Assembly: GCA_008931825.1 (NCBI GenBank)
Contig: QXVZ01016476.1
Location: 1 to 23,556 of the forward strand
Direction: 5' to 3'
Origin: Phallusia fumigata
Taxonomy: Eukaryota > Chordata > Ascidiacea > Phlebobranchia > Ascidiidae
DNA: 23,556 bases
Numbering within the stretch: position 1 is the stretch's first letter; each line of letters starts with the position of its first letter. Shown here one piece after another: positions 1-13,000 of this stretch. The position numbers and the translations under genes are program-made. The notes under the pieces were generated by a model. The model was not told the origin of the DNA. It saw only the letters and a program-made list of their open reading frames with translations, and ran no database searches.

Positions 1-1166
1 GTCAAGTTAAAGTTTAGGATGCTTGTGTAACATCTATTTGTAACCAAATATTTTAAACAAGCAATACCGTTTTTCAAAGCGCAAACGGTATATTTTAAAA
101 TCAGACGCAGTTTCTTGGGGTTGGAAGCTTTTCTTTCTGCTGTGCCAAACCATTTTATGTAACAAATTGGCCACAATATACGTAAAATTATCTTCGTAAA
201 AGGCATCCGAAATTAATCTGTATTTCTGTGTTTTGGTTAAGATCAGAAAACAAGTTGGGGTGTAGTAAACTGACCTAAAGGCTTTTGTGGAGTCAAAGGC
301 TTGCCCGGAAATTTGTTCCTGTCCAATTACGAGGTTTCCACCACCTATTACTTGGCCTCCAGAATACAATTGACTTGATATGATCTCACTGTCGACGAAC
401 ACGGTAACTTGTTCTTCGACGGCAGAAAACGCAACACAGAAATGAAACTTAAACAACAAGAAAAGTATTGTTAAAATGTTGCATTTATTAATGGTCGGTA
501 TGGGTTAAACAGTTCGATATGGGTCGCTGTGGAACGCCTTGTGGTTTAAACTCATACAAAGAGCTACTTACGGCTCTTCCATCCAAATCGACAGGGGAGA
601 CTGTATGGTTGGTGGTCACCCCTTTGACAGTCACCAGTAGTTCATTTTCACTGAAAGTTATAAGAAGTTCCTTATCCTGTCCGTCTACCGCGTAACTGAG
701 TAAAGCTCGTTCGCGGACGGCCCGCGTTGCCCTTACAATCCCGCATACTGTTGCTGCTGTGAGATCAGGTACTGAACCATTAAAAGCGACGTAGTCAGAA
801 AGTTGTTGTGGGTTGGGAAAATCGAACGTGGTCGAATCACAAGCTAAACAAAAACAACAGTTGTTCGAAAATGTTCCGAAAAATGTTGATGGTGAATAGA
901 AAAATGTTTTTTCCTGTTATGTCAAGTCAAATTAAAAACAATTTAAACAGATTCGCGTACTCGGTGTAGCCTATACTTTCGTTAATTGTAACGTTATTAC
1001 TCAAAAATAAATTAATGAAAATGTGATTTCCGCAATGAACATATCTACGCTTTATAAAAACTTGGATTCTTTCTTAGGAATAAAACTAAATTTTGTGCTT
1101 ACGTTCGCCTATAGTGAATCCGAATCCAAACGCCAGGACTAGAAACAAGATTCTTAATCCCTCCAT
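1..1166 (-). CDS. Second pentraxin-like secreted protein, 5' part only
   Basis: Three exons are visible: 1166-1103 (64 nt), 843-572 (272 nt) and 447-275 (173 nt). They encode about 169 residues before the gene leaves the left edge. The leader MEGLRILFLVLAFGFGFTIG is a signal peptide, and the ATG sits in ACCATGG. The next exon opens PCDSTTFDFPNPQQLSDYVA, parallel to unit 1 of the neighbouring gene. The pentraxin cysteines lie in ATVCG and FHFCVAF. The calcium loop is GQEQI, so the Asp140-equivalent is Ile. Exon lengths 64 and 272 and all phases match exons 1 and 2 of the neighbour, so this is a tandem paralogue. Whether it also carries EGF and ZP modules cannot be seen. The third exon is 15 nt shorter than its counterparts, in the loop after GQEQ. 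Positions 1-274 hold no recognisable next exon. Confidence 0.85.
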
Positions 1167-1210
1167 GGTAATTAAGAAAACAACTTTGATTATTCAGTTG
1201 TTGGGATAAT

Positions 1211-1226
1211 CTGAAAAACAAGACAC
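1211..1226 (-). promoter_or_regulatory. Strong 3' splice acceptor upstream of the second gene's ATG
   Basis: On the minus strand GTGTCTTGTTTTTCAG ends 44 bases before the start codon of the second pentraxin gene. It implies either a 5'UTR intron or a spliced-leader trans-splice acceptor, which ascidians use widely. The sequence alone cannot separate the two. Confidence 0.45.
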
Positions 1227-3212
1227 CAACGAAAACGGTACTAAATTTTATTTTGTAGTTCTCCCTAACTTTGAAAGCCGACGAAGCAAAATTAAACATG
1301 GCCACCAGAAATGCTATAGAGCTGCTGGTCTTATGTGCTTAACCGACCCCAAAAGCACTACAGATGCTAACCTGAAATGTTTTCTGTGGTCAAAAGCATT
1401 AAGTGACGTTTGGTCAAGATACGGTTGGCTATTTAAGCAAAGCGCAACGGTTTTTTTACAGGGCAAACCGTGAACGCCTTTTTTCGAGATTCGCCAGGGG
1501 GTGTTACCGTCATTACCCTTACTTCGTGTGCGCGATACCTTTCACTCAATAAAAAACCTGATCGGGATTCGTCCTCGGGATCGTCGGGGGTTCGAACCCG
1601 GTGATAAAAAGATACCTTAGCTTCGTGTTAACAGTAAAACAAGACATCGCGCAATTTATTCTTTACACGGACGACCTCTTGTAAGCTCTTGTGCCTGAAA
1701 ACACACACTGGAATCGATTACTTTTTTTGCAACAAGCAATTATTTTTTTTAAACTGTATGTGAAGAGATGAAGTACATATTTTGCTGCTATGCTAAATTT
1801 TCGGCTTGCAAAAAGTAAGACGTACAAAGAAGCTGCTTTATCTATGAATTATGTGTCACAAAAGCCTGCACCTAGAACTAGGTCTTTTAGTTCTCCGTCT
1901 ATTGCAGCGTTTGGTGCCTGTATAAATGTGTTTTTTCTAAAACCTTGCATATTTAGGCTGTGATCTTCAAAAAAATCCAGACATATTCCCCACGCTAACT
2001 GTAAACACTGGGTCAACCATGTGTGTAGGAAATGTCTGAAACACTACCGACCCTCGGTTTCGAAAGCTCTGCCCATCCTGTTGCGTAACATAATTTAGAT
2101 TTTGCTACTACCGTTAAGGATTTTTCACACCGTCTTTTACTACGTTTCTTACCTTTAGGTTTGTATGTTTTTCAGTGACCAGCAAGGGATATCTCGTATC
2201 TGTGAATTAGTTCTAGCCCCCCAAGAATTATAGACGCAAATACAACACTTTTAACCTTCATTAATTTTTGCATTTGCAAGGTAGGTAGGCCATGCTGTTT
2301 AGGATTTACCCACGAGGTTGCCTGTGTACTAGAAATTGCATTATTTTATTTTTTACGCAGAGCTGTGAATGATGATGTACGTAATGCTCCAAAAACATGT
2401 TGTAAATATTTCCTTTCTGGGTTACGCGTGCTGAAGTTTACCATCTGTTCAAACACGTACAAAACCAAATGCATGATGCATGTCCCATGGGGTTGCTAGT
2501 GGACCACGACAGCTGCCAAAGACGTCACATCGCACACATATCCATCCTTCGAAAGCGACAAATTTGGCACTGAACTGTTTTACCTGATCCGTAACAAAAT
2601 GTTTAAAAAACGAAAATTTAACTCTTTGCCTTTACATTCCGGTTTTCGATCTGACCTGTTGTCCCTGAACTATACGAAAAGTCGCGGAAGTCGGCATTAG
2701 AGGCGCCAAATAATGTTCCATGTGATTTCAGATGGCTACCACTGCGTTGACAAGTGGTGGACATTTGCTATGATTGAAACGCACGCAGGGTGTGCAAATT
2801 TTTTCCAGTTTATTGACAGAACGTGTCAAACGTGTAAATATCTGGAGTGTAAAATGAAGCATGTATTTGCTGAAATTTAGACCATTTTTACAGAAAATCA
2901 GTAACTCTGTTGAGCATAGTTGGTTCAACCGGAAATAAATGTCACAGGCACACATATTGGCACAAACCGATGTGTTTCAAATATTATTATGTACATAGTT
3001 GGCAGAGACCAATAACCACACGGCGCATAAGGCTTACTAGGCAGCCACACGTACAGGTTAAGAATAAAACGATAATAATTTGATTGTAAACTACATTGCA
3101 ACCTACTAATTGTTTTCAATTATGTCAGAAATTAATGTTAGAAGTACAAGAAACTTTACATTTACTGGTTACATATCGGGCACAACATGACAAAATCTAA
3201 AAATGTACACGT
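1227..3212. other. Intergenic region between the two pentraxin genes
   Basis: About 2 kb between the 3' end of the ZP gene and the 5' end of its paralogue. It should hold the second gene's promoter, but no clear TATA box was found. Apart from the tRNA-like relic, two plus-strand open stretches (1790-1960, with ATG; about 2499-2700, without a leading ATG) were noticed. Neither shows a recognisable domain or convincing splice sites. Confidence 0.5.
1551..1605 (+). repeat. tRNA-derived repeat relic with B box (copy 1)
   Basis: The stretch contains GGTTCGAACCC at 1589-1599, matching the RNA polymerase III B box (GGTTCGANTCC), after CTCGGGATCGTC. It shares the AAAAAACCTGATC start and the core with the copy at 3539. 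No A box or complete cloverleaf is present upstream, so it is not a tRNA gene; a tRNA-derived SINE tail is the likely source. It lies between the two pentraxin genes. Confidence 0.5.
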
Positions 3213-3218
3213 TTTATT
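3213..3218 (-). terminator. Poly(A) signal AATAAA of the ZP gene
   Basis: The minus strand reads AATAAA beginning 28 bases after the TAA stop of the ZP gene. It gives a very short 3' untranslated region, common in compact tunicate genes, and supports 3247 as the true end. Confidence 0.7.
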
Positions 3219-3246
3219 ACAAAAATTCACAATTTTACTGGCTATC

Positions 3247-4057
3247 TTAGGTCATCATTGCCGGATTGTCAACCCCCTTCATGTTGCTAAACCCGTTAAG
3301 TCCACTTAGTGCTGCTTCCTTAGCTGCAGATGCTCCAATCCCTCCACCAACGACACCAGCGGCGTGGATTTTGATAGCAATTAGAACAAGCACTGCAACC
3401 AATGCGACTACCACTCCACCTAGAACTCCGCCAATCAACACCGCTACAAAATTTAAATGAAGTTTAATGTTTAATTTTTGGAGATTTTTTGTACAAAACG
3501 TTGCATTGGCTAAACAAAGCTATTTGTCTATGATTGGGAAAAAAACCTGATCATACTCGGGATCGTCAAGGGTTCGAATCCCATGAAAAAACAAAAACTG
3601 GGGCGTTCAAAATACAGCTTGCGAACTGGTTACAAGCGTATGATGTGACCCATTGTGATAAATAGTTGCACGCTTCTGCTGTTAACCTTCGTTTAGAAAC
3701 CGACCTATAACCCCAACTTGCCCCGCGGCACAACAGATGATGTAAGTAACGCAAAAATTGGTACTTTACGTGACTTAATAACTTTTTAGCTTCCAACCGC
3801 AAAACGCCGTCTAATTTTTCACTAAAAACTGGGTGTTCAATAATACATTTTTGCTGCAGATATAATGTTGTTATTTTTGTGCATTGTTATGCAGTTGTAC
3901 TGAATGTCAACATACCGTTTGAAGTGGTGCCTGTGGGCTCGGGCACTACCCTGTATATTGGACCGATGGTTTGGTACTCGACATCATCAACAGCTTGACG
4001 TTTTAGCCGATGGGCCAAAGGTAACAAGCCACGACGTTTTCGGGACCCCGAACAATC
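3247..4057 (-). other. Cleavage site, external hydrophobic patch and TM anchor
   Basis: Exon 4057-3916 starts DCSGSRKRRG, a furin-type consensus cleavage site, with a second basic cluster HRLKR downstream. It then carries VEYQTIGPIYRVV, which matches the external hydrophobic patch (xxGPIxR type) that blocks premature ZP polymerisation in known precursors. Exon 3443-3247 encodes a Gly/Val-rich membrane helix of about 23 residues with GG-x3-GG spacing (GGVLGGVVVALVAVLVLIAI), a single KIH stop-transfer, and a tail of about 40 residues ending NPAMMT. Confidence 0.88.
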
Positions 4058-7000
4058 CTAAAACGTATGGTTACACGTAAACTATTTCTAACACCCAAAT
4101 GTATCCGAACAAACAGTAACGAGGCATTCGTAGATTTATTTCATTGCTATTAAAAAACTTTCTCTGACTCGTTTGCAAGTTCAGTTTGTGTTTTGTGTAA
4201 ACTTACTGGCACACATATCTCGGTGTCTAAGTCGCAGACTGCTACTTCGCAATGCAGGTAAAGTTGGTCGTCGTCAGTAAAGGCAAAAGCCTGCACTTGG
4301 AATCTTGCTTGGCTACTTTCACCATTCGATTGAACCTGGAGGGTGTTGTCAATCACCCCTGGCACCGGGCAACTAAAACAACAGACTGGAGATTAGTTTC
4401 TCGTACAAACATACATTTTTCGTGAGATTGCAATAGGCGGATCAAAATCGGCTATGGTGGTCTTTGGTTCCAAATCTTATCAAAATTGTTTATCCTAACT
4501 CTCGTTTTCACGTCAAATTAATAAAGGCAGACGATTAAAAGTTTCATTGTGTATTTTTCAGGTTTATGTTTCAATAATGTGCGAAGTGGAACGCCAAATT
4601 GAAAAACAAAAACTAAAAAAGTGTGAGTGCCCATTTTTGTACGTCTTAGGAAGAACAAACTTGGCTGCATAACATCAATAATTTGGTGTTTTCAAAACAT
4701 AACGTATCTAACTGTATCTAACGTAATTTTAAATCCACCTTTCAGTGATGAAGTCATATTGCGTGACGTCATTCAGATCGGCAGTGGGTGTCGCCCAGCA
4801 CCTGTGCAGTACTGCAGTCAAAGAGCTGTCCTGTGTGTCTATTCCGATTTGAACGAATAGAAAATCAGTTGTCTGTAAAATAATATGAAGATTGTCATAT
4901 TTCCCACTTTGATGTTAAATGCTGTGAAGTGCACGGATATTGTAACTACCTTAAACATTTCGGAAATTGCTAGTTCCGTTATTAGTGAATACAATTTTCA
5001 CAAAACATTTTATCATAATAACACTTGAACAATACCTTGGCCGTAGTCTATAGGCCTCTAATAGAGACGAAGTGTTTTTGGGATGCAAAAACTACCTCCC
5101 TGTGTTTTGTACCTGAAATGTTCTTTGCGATTCAATGGTGTCGAACAAATTGCTCGTAAAAAGTTGTGAAGAAAGTTGGAACGCTCCTCCACCACCTGGT
5201 GGTAGAACGGTAGCCGTAACTATGACGACCTAAAAAGAAATGGCTTTGTTAGCGTAAACTTTCGTGGTACCAGCGGTTTAAAATTCATGCTAATTAATGA
5301 TTTAACTTCAAATTCAAGTGTTAATTTAATGATTTAACTTATAGTTTTCCTTCGAAATTTTTAACGCCAAGCTGTATATATCCTTACGTGAAATGCACAT
5401 TTCCTTCGTTTTTTTCCTTTACTTATTTAATATAATAGCTATCGTAACTTCATTTATTTGCTTTGGAGAGGACAAGTTGTCATTTCCGGTGGGATTGTTT
5501 TATTGCGTCCTAAGAGTGATATAACGGCTGCGCAGTTTATGCTTGAACATTGCAATCCTACCAAAGTTGCCAACTTACCGTATAGTTAATTGAGATGATG
5601 TTTCCCACCGCGGGAAAGGAACATTGAAACGGTATGCTGAAATGCGCTCCTGTGAAAATCAGTTGATTGGGATCGAAAAACGATGCGACCTCGTTCTTAT
5701 AGATAATATGAGTGTCGTTGCGCTGCAAATACACATAAAATCTCAGAACCCAACATTAAATTGACTGTTTAATCAGCAGGTTATTATTCATAGGTGTTAA
5801 ATTAAACTGTATCATCCGCGAAAGTATTTTGGGTCACGCTATCGAACCTCGACACGTGTGTTACATTCATCGGCAAGGTTTCCGCTGATTATGAACTGGT
5901 ACGTTGTGTTGTCGGCGCTTAGTGTTGGAGGGCAAGATCCGTTTCTTAAATACATTTCTTGTATTTGAGAACTAAACTGATGAACCACCGCCACAGGTAG
6001 CGATAATCGCATTTCATTGGCAGAGCAGTGAACCACGACAGTATCTGCAAATATTTTAAATATTTTCTAGTTTCAAAATCATTTATTAAACCTGTTGTAA
6101 CTGGTGTATGTTATCAAAAACATTAAAACTATTTTTGCTGTTAAAAGAGTGACAAGTGCAGCGGCACAAACAAAACCTGCTGGAATGCACAACATTGATC
6201 TATCATTTACCGCTGCTGCTGACCGAAGCTTGCGTTGTAGTTTCTGCAAAAAAATATTTTGTTGACGTTGAGATTGAAAATATGTTTAAAGAAAGTAACA
6301 CTGGCACATCAACCAGTCTGCCACCTTTAAAATAGACCACCTCCGGGCAGGTCCGGAAAAAACCTTTTTGTTGACAAATTAGCCACAGTAGTCACCTTTA
6401 AAGTGGCCATGTAATCGGGTAAAAGTTTATCTCACCGTCACTAGTACAAGGGTTTCCAGAAAAGCCCGTTCGGCAGGAACATTGGAAACTTCCGTTTGTG
6501 TTGCGACAGTCAGTCGTGGTGGTGTCACCACATCCGCCGTTATTGGTCAAACATTCATCAATATCTGAAACACAAGAAGACTTGAATCTCCCTGGATTTC
6601 AAAATATAATAGGCAAAAAACTTTATTCGTGACGCGGGTGGCACTCCATTATGTCTCAACTCTGCGCATTTGTGATTTTTCGTTGTGCTGCGGCTTGGTG
6701 GGCACACTTCGAGCGTAACATTTAGCACTCTTGCACGTAACAGGATCGTTGGTCGCTATGTAAACAGATCGTGGAAAATCATATCGCCGTCGTACCTTCA
6801 CAAATTATGCCGTCTCCCTCATAACCAGAGCCACAGGTACACGAGAAGCCTCCGTTACTGTTAATGCATACACCTATGTCGCTGTCACAGTTTGCCGACC
6901 CATCTGTGCATTCGTTCACATCTGCAAATGTGGTATGGGTTAGGAATGGGAAGGTCACATAGTAGGGGTAGTTTCTATTCCTCCGTCGCCAAACACGTAG

Positions 7001-10000
7001 TTTTAAATCATGTCATTTTGATGCGTCCAATTTATTGGTATTGTTTTATATGCACTGTTTTTTTAATCTTTATATCAGTGAATACGACAGTTTACGGCAG
7101 TATTATAACGAACGTTTGTACAAAACCGGATTACCGAGCCAGGGTTAAGTAAGACTACTCCTCAACACGGTTGAAAAAGGGAAACAGTTTGCATGTTTGT
7201 GAAATTTGTACGTTTACGTTAAAAGCTGCACATAGGGGGTGTTAAATCCGTTTATGTATTTTGGGTCTGTAAAGTTCTTCCAGTCCTGTGTAGCCTTTGT
7301 AGCCCTCGGCACAGCAAGGTTGCAGGCGTCTGTTGCTGCGTAGTCGCAAATGAACTCGAGCGTTACGTTAGCAACCACTCGTAGCAGAAAGCGTATCGCT
7401 TTACGAAAAAAAACGCAGCACGTACCTTCACATGTAAAACCGTCACCTGAGTAGCCAGGTGCACAGGAACAGTCGAAACTGCCGTTTGTGTTTGCACAAA
7501 CTCCTCCTACACTGCTACATGATGCAGTTCCATCCGTGCATTCGTCAATATCTAAAAATTAGGATTTTCGATCTGTATTTATAAAAGTTGAGCAGAAATT
7601 TCATTCTTTTTTTGGTTATTAGCTGTGTGTATTCCTACTCCGCGTACTATTACTTTTAATATTATTGCCTTCAGTTTTTTGAACGTATGCGTTTATTAAT
7701 TGTCCTGAGAAATATTACCTGCATGGGTCAAAATGTTTAAATGTAAATTTGCCGGTAAAGCATTCGGATGTTATTTTGCAACCACTGTTTTAGAATACGT
7801 AAGCGAGAACATATGCTTACCTTCACAAGTCGCACCATCTCCATTATAACCAGGGCTACAACCACAACTAAAACTTCCATTGGTGTTTGTGCAAACTCCC
7901 ACATCACTGTCACAATTGGCTGTTCCGTCAGCACACTCGTTTACATCTACAAACATAATTTTGGGTTTCGATAAAAATCGATAAATTGTGCCAGAAATGG
8001 AAATACAGAGCCTGGCTATCAGCACAAACCATTAGTTGCTAGAGTCTGTTGTTACGAAGTCACTAATAAAATCAAGGGTTTGGCTTAAAAAAACCTTGTG
8101 GAATATTATGCGTATTGTTTTAAGCAGCACTACACATGTAAAACTTTTCGCAGAAAAGCCAGATACGCAAATTCTTGTCCGTGCCGTGTCGTTCACCACT
8201 GTTTTTAATCAAAAAGTGAGAAAACCGATATTTCACATTGCTCTCATACCTTCACAAGTTGCACCGTCTCCCTCATACCCAGGGCTACAATCACATGTGA
8301 AGCTCCCGTTGGCATTTGTGCAAACACCCACATCACTGTCACAATTGGCAGTTCCAGCAGTACATTCGTTTACATCTACAAATGGATATTAAGTGGATTT
8401 TACCTTTTGTTGAAAATTTTTGACTGCTTGCTCCTATACATTTCAATCGGCGTTTTAAGAATATTGCAGTTTACCATTTCAATTTCAGCTTTTTAAGGTT
8501 GTGCCAAAGAATTTTAAAATAAAGTACTCGAGTTTCAGCAAAATGGTTGCTACCCTCCGTTGGTATGAAGTAACATACAAAATAATCTCTGTAGGGCGTG
8601 GCAACTTAAAGTAGGGTTTAACAAAACTCTGCACGTACCCTCACATGTAAAACCGTCCCCGGAGTATCCGGATGCACAGTGGCAAGTAAAACTTCCAGCT
8701 GTGTTGGTACATACTCCAGCAACACTGCTGCATGGTAAAGATCCATCCGTGCATTCGTTAATGTCTAAAAATGGAATAATATGAACCATGTCGTCTATGC
8801 TTAAAAAAAGGCAGGGAAGGATAGCAAAAGTGCGATGAAACCATCAATGTGTTTATACTTGTGGCCGTAAATTAAGATGGAAAGGGTTGATTACTAAAAG
8901 AGCTGTTGCTGGTTACTGAATATGCAACTTCAAAGCCCTTGATTTACTGCTATGTTGCCTCTACCAAACTGCTGGTAAAATGTCGACATGTTGACTATAA
9001 TAGACCAGGCGGCATTTGCTATGACAGGGCAACCACGTAAATACCAAAACACGTTTGTGTTGGATACCTGTGCAAGCATAGATATCCCCGGTATACCCGC
9101 TGGAACATGAACATTCGAATGAGCCCGGTACATTTGTGCAAATCCCACCGACAGCACTGCAGTTGTGGATTCCATCAGAACATTCGTCAATTTCTGTCAT
9201 AGATGTAGGTGTGCAATTAAACCTATACAGCACTTTTTTGTAATAAAATTGACATTTATCGTCCAGCAGATTGGGAGAGGTAAAATTTTCATTTGCACAA
9301 GCTTGAGTTGGTGTTTTTATCTTTTTGAAGTCGAAAAAGATTTGAATGGTCATTTTTTGCTAACAGGATTTAAAACTTTGCTTTGCCCTTAATTGTTTAT
9401 GTCATAATGATAGGCTTCATTTAAAAAAGAACTCTTTAACCTTTCCCCTCTTGTGCACCGTGTGAAAATTAAATTGAACAGCTCGGCGCATGGCCTAATC
9501 TGGAGGATATTTATGTCGTAAACGTTGTTTACCAGTGCATGACGATCCACTTTGGGTGAAACCTGCGTTACAAACACATGTAAACGATCCTGTTGTGTCC
9601 ACACATGCAGCGTTTACGTCGCAGTTATGAGTTCCCTCTAAGCACTCGTCAACGTCTGTAAGATTTTGGAGAATTCTTAGTAATTTTACCGAAATCATTT
9701 CCTTCTTTTACGCCAACTTAAATTCATTCACTTCAAAGCTCAACATACTGTGAAAACTAAATTACTACAGGTAGATCAACAGTCAATTGGATATGAGCAT
9801 AGTTCTTTCTTTCACCACAAAGGGCAAAATCCCTAGAGCAAACAATGTTCCTTACCACTGCACGAAGTTCCGTCACCGTCAAAGCCAACATCACAAGTGC
9901 AATTGTACCCTCCTTCAACAGGATCGCAGTCTGCATAGGTGTGACACGGCCTGGGCGCACAGAACTCAATACCTAAATCGTAAAAAATAGGCCGATTTAA

Positions 10001-13000
10001 TTTCCAATACAAGTAAACAGTTTCTGCCAGGCATCTTTACTTGTACTACTGAAGGTCTTTCGGTAAAATGTGTGCAAGGTTTTGTGAGGTGGTTTGGTGT
10101 AAAAATGTGAATGTAAAAATAACTATACAACAGTTTAGTGGCTGAACTGACTTGAATGTTTCTAAATGTGCGTGACTAAGCAGGTAAATATTGACAACCG
10201 AAAGCAAAGAATCCTACAATTAGTTGGGATTTTTTATTCATACCTTGGTTGCATACGAGTTGAAAAGATGTTTTAGACAAAGCGTCTTCTTACCTGTAAC
10301 TGTAGTGCATGTTTCCTGCACTGCACTAGTTGCTGCACCGAACGATTGAGTATTGGCAGATTCAAAAAAGATAGTTGGATCGGTAGGGCACCTGCAGTCG
10401 TTTGCAATATCCGAAATCTCAGTCGGTGTTAAAACACGGGACCAAATTATTGGGTTTCTTATTACTCCGCTGAAGAATAACATTAACTGATTTTAATTTT
10501 AATCATCTAGATGATGATTTAGCGTATTGTTTAGTTATTTGGTAAATTCGTTTAGGGCCGGTTTTGATCTAATAAAACTTTTTTTTGCACCGCTTTTCTA
10601 TCGAAGGTTTACAGGCCCAGAAAAGTTTACACGTTACCGTCGAATATAGCAATAGTTAATGTACGGGAAAATCAACCGTTTCTAAACATTACATTTTGCG
10701 GGTGTGTGTGCTTACCTCCAAGCGTTAAGCTTTTGCAATCCGAGGTCTGTTGCTGTCGAAAATTCATCTTGGTCGTTACCTAGCACCAGTCGCCCACCAC
10801 CAAGAATTTTGGAACCCGTGTATTCTCGACTGTTTGACAATTCGCCGTCGACATACACTTGAAGTTGGTCGGTAAACGTCGACAAGGTTATGCAAATATG
10901 TCTCTGTGACAAAATTAAAAAGTGTCAAGTTTAAATAACTTCGCTTGGTGGCAGGCAAAGGGACACAATCAGCACACTGCGGTGCAGTTTGCAGGCCTCA
11001 GGGATGGCGCGACCAATTTACCAGAATTGTTTTCCATTAAGTTAAGCATTACCAGAAATGTTGGTGAATAATGCTTGCAAATTAGACTGACTTAAAATAC
11101 AATTTGTATACCTCGTTATTAAAATACAAAATGAAAGTTTGCAAATTTTTGTGTTTGAAATTGCCATGTAAACCGCTATGGGTGCCGTGAATCATAGGTC
11201 TCAGCACAAGGGTGACGCAAAACGAAAAAGTTTGTAAACCACTGAGTTAGATAAATGACGGTCACGAGCCAGCCCTATAACAAACATATAGTACAGAATT
11301 TACCACAGCTCTACACAACATACGCACACCTGAACAATTACAGAGGCTCTTACCGTGGCGTTCATGGACTTTGCGATGTTAAAATCATATGCTGAGTTTT
11401 TAATGGTCACGCGAATGTCGTCACCATTCTCACCCATCAAAAGTTCGTTTGACCTGTTGAAGCTGGAATAGCTGAAATGGTATCTGGTTCTGGTTCGAAA
11501 GGTGGTAGGACTGTTCCAGGCGCAGTAGGTAAGCTCGTGGAAGTCTGGTATTGCTTCGTTTAGCTGAACGTAATCTGTAATCTGGTCGTCAACAGGAAAG
11601 TCGAAGGAAGTAAGACCGCATTCTGAAAGCAACGTAGCATTTTACAGTGCCTGAAATAACATTACTTATTTGCTAGATTTCTTCGCCTCTTAGTTTTGTG
11701 GCTTCAAATGCAACAAGCCACGTAAGTGAATGCATCTGTAACTACTATAGGCCTAAGTAATATTTTAGGTCGCTATTGAAATTTCGTAATACCGCAATTT
11801 TACACACTTGACTTTTTCAATTCTGACGTTTTATACTAAAGTTTATATTTATACTTTAGTAGTGTTTGAAGGTTCACAGAATCAAAACTTGACGTCTTAC
11901 TCCCATGATGTCATTAAATTTTAGTTGAAATGCAATATTTCTTAGTTAGTTTGTATAAAAGGTGTACCCAATGTTTTAACTTACGTGCGTATTCATACCG
12001 CCGCTCCCTGAAACACAAAACTTGGTTAAAAATCGCAACTACGCATTTCCGACCAATTTTAACGACACTCACCCATTCGAGCAAACACCTGCGGGTAATG
12101 AAACGGTAACGTTCCCAAACTGTTGAGTGTTGTCGCTGGTTAGTCGTACCGAAGCGTCTGCCGGACAGGGGCAACCCGTGGCAAGTTGGTAAATTTCACT
12201 GGCGTTTAACACACGGGACCATATAATGATGTCGCTGATGTCTCCACTGTAAGAGTATATTTCATGTCAACCTCATATTCGCTGTTATCTTGGTGGGTTT
12301 TCCAACTTGGCATTTTTGAGAAATGATATGAAAGCCGATATATCCTCGCAAACTTGCACAATTTTAAATTTCAGGTTTGGGTTGGCCACCTTTTAGCAAT
12401 TCGTGTATGCCAAAACGCACATTTATAAGCAAATACACCGAAAAATGCAAGACTAGCTAGTTCCTTTTAAACAAAATGTAATGTTTGCCGTTATGGTCCC
12501 AGTTACCCAGTAGATTATTATCAACGAAGATACTAACATATAAGCCTGAGACCCTACAAACGCCGGGCTTTCTTCAGAGACCGCGTCTTGATCTTGTCCA
12601 ACCACAAAAAATCCTCCTGGCTGAAACGGCCGCTCATCTGAGATTACTTCCGTGCCAACGTAAAAGCCGTCCACGTAAAGATTAATTTCGGAATGAGGTA
12701 TGGAGATAGTAAAACACAAATGTACCTGTAAAAAACGATTAAAATATATGACGTTAGTCCTTTGTAAAACTTAACTTTAAATCCTGGTTTTACCTCATCT
12801 GGCAATTCAGATTTACAAACAGAGAAAAGTAAACCATAAAAATATGTGTAAAAACTGATGTTATGCAATTGATTAGCCCCAAATAGAAAAAGTGCATTGA
12901 CATGTTACAGTCTTAAACAGCTGTGGAACTGTTAGATGAAAATGACTAACTTTTGCGCTGCAAAATATTTTCGCGTACTTGTGTATTTGTGGAATGTGCG

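Noticed and set aside
1589-1599. Functional tRNA gene
   Set aside because: Only a B box is present; no A box, acceptor stem or anticodon arm could be fitted at either copy.
12945-12950. GTTAGT donor for exon 5 of the ZP gene
   Set aside because: It looks like a better donor than GTACGC at 12978, but it ends in phase 1 while the exon 6 acceptor needs phase 0, and the extra residues have no match in the other pentraxin units.
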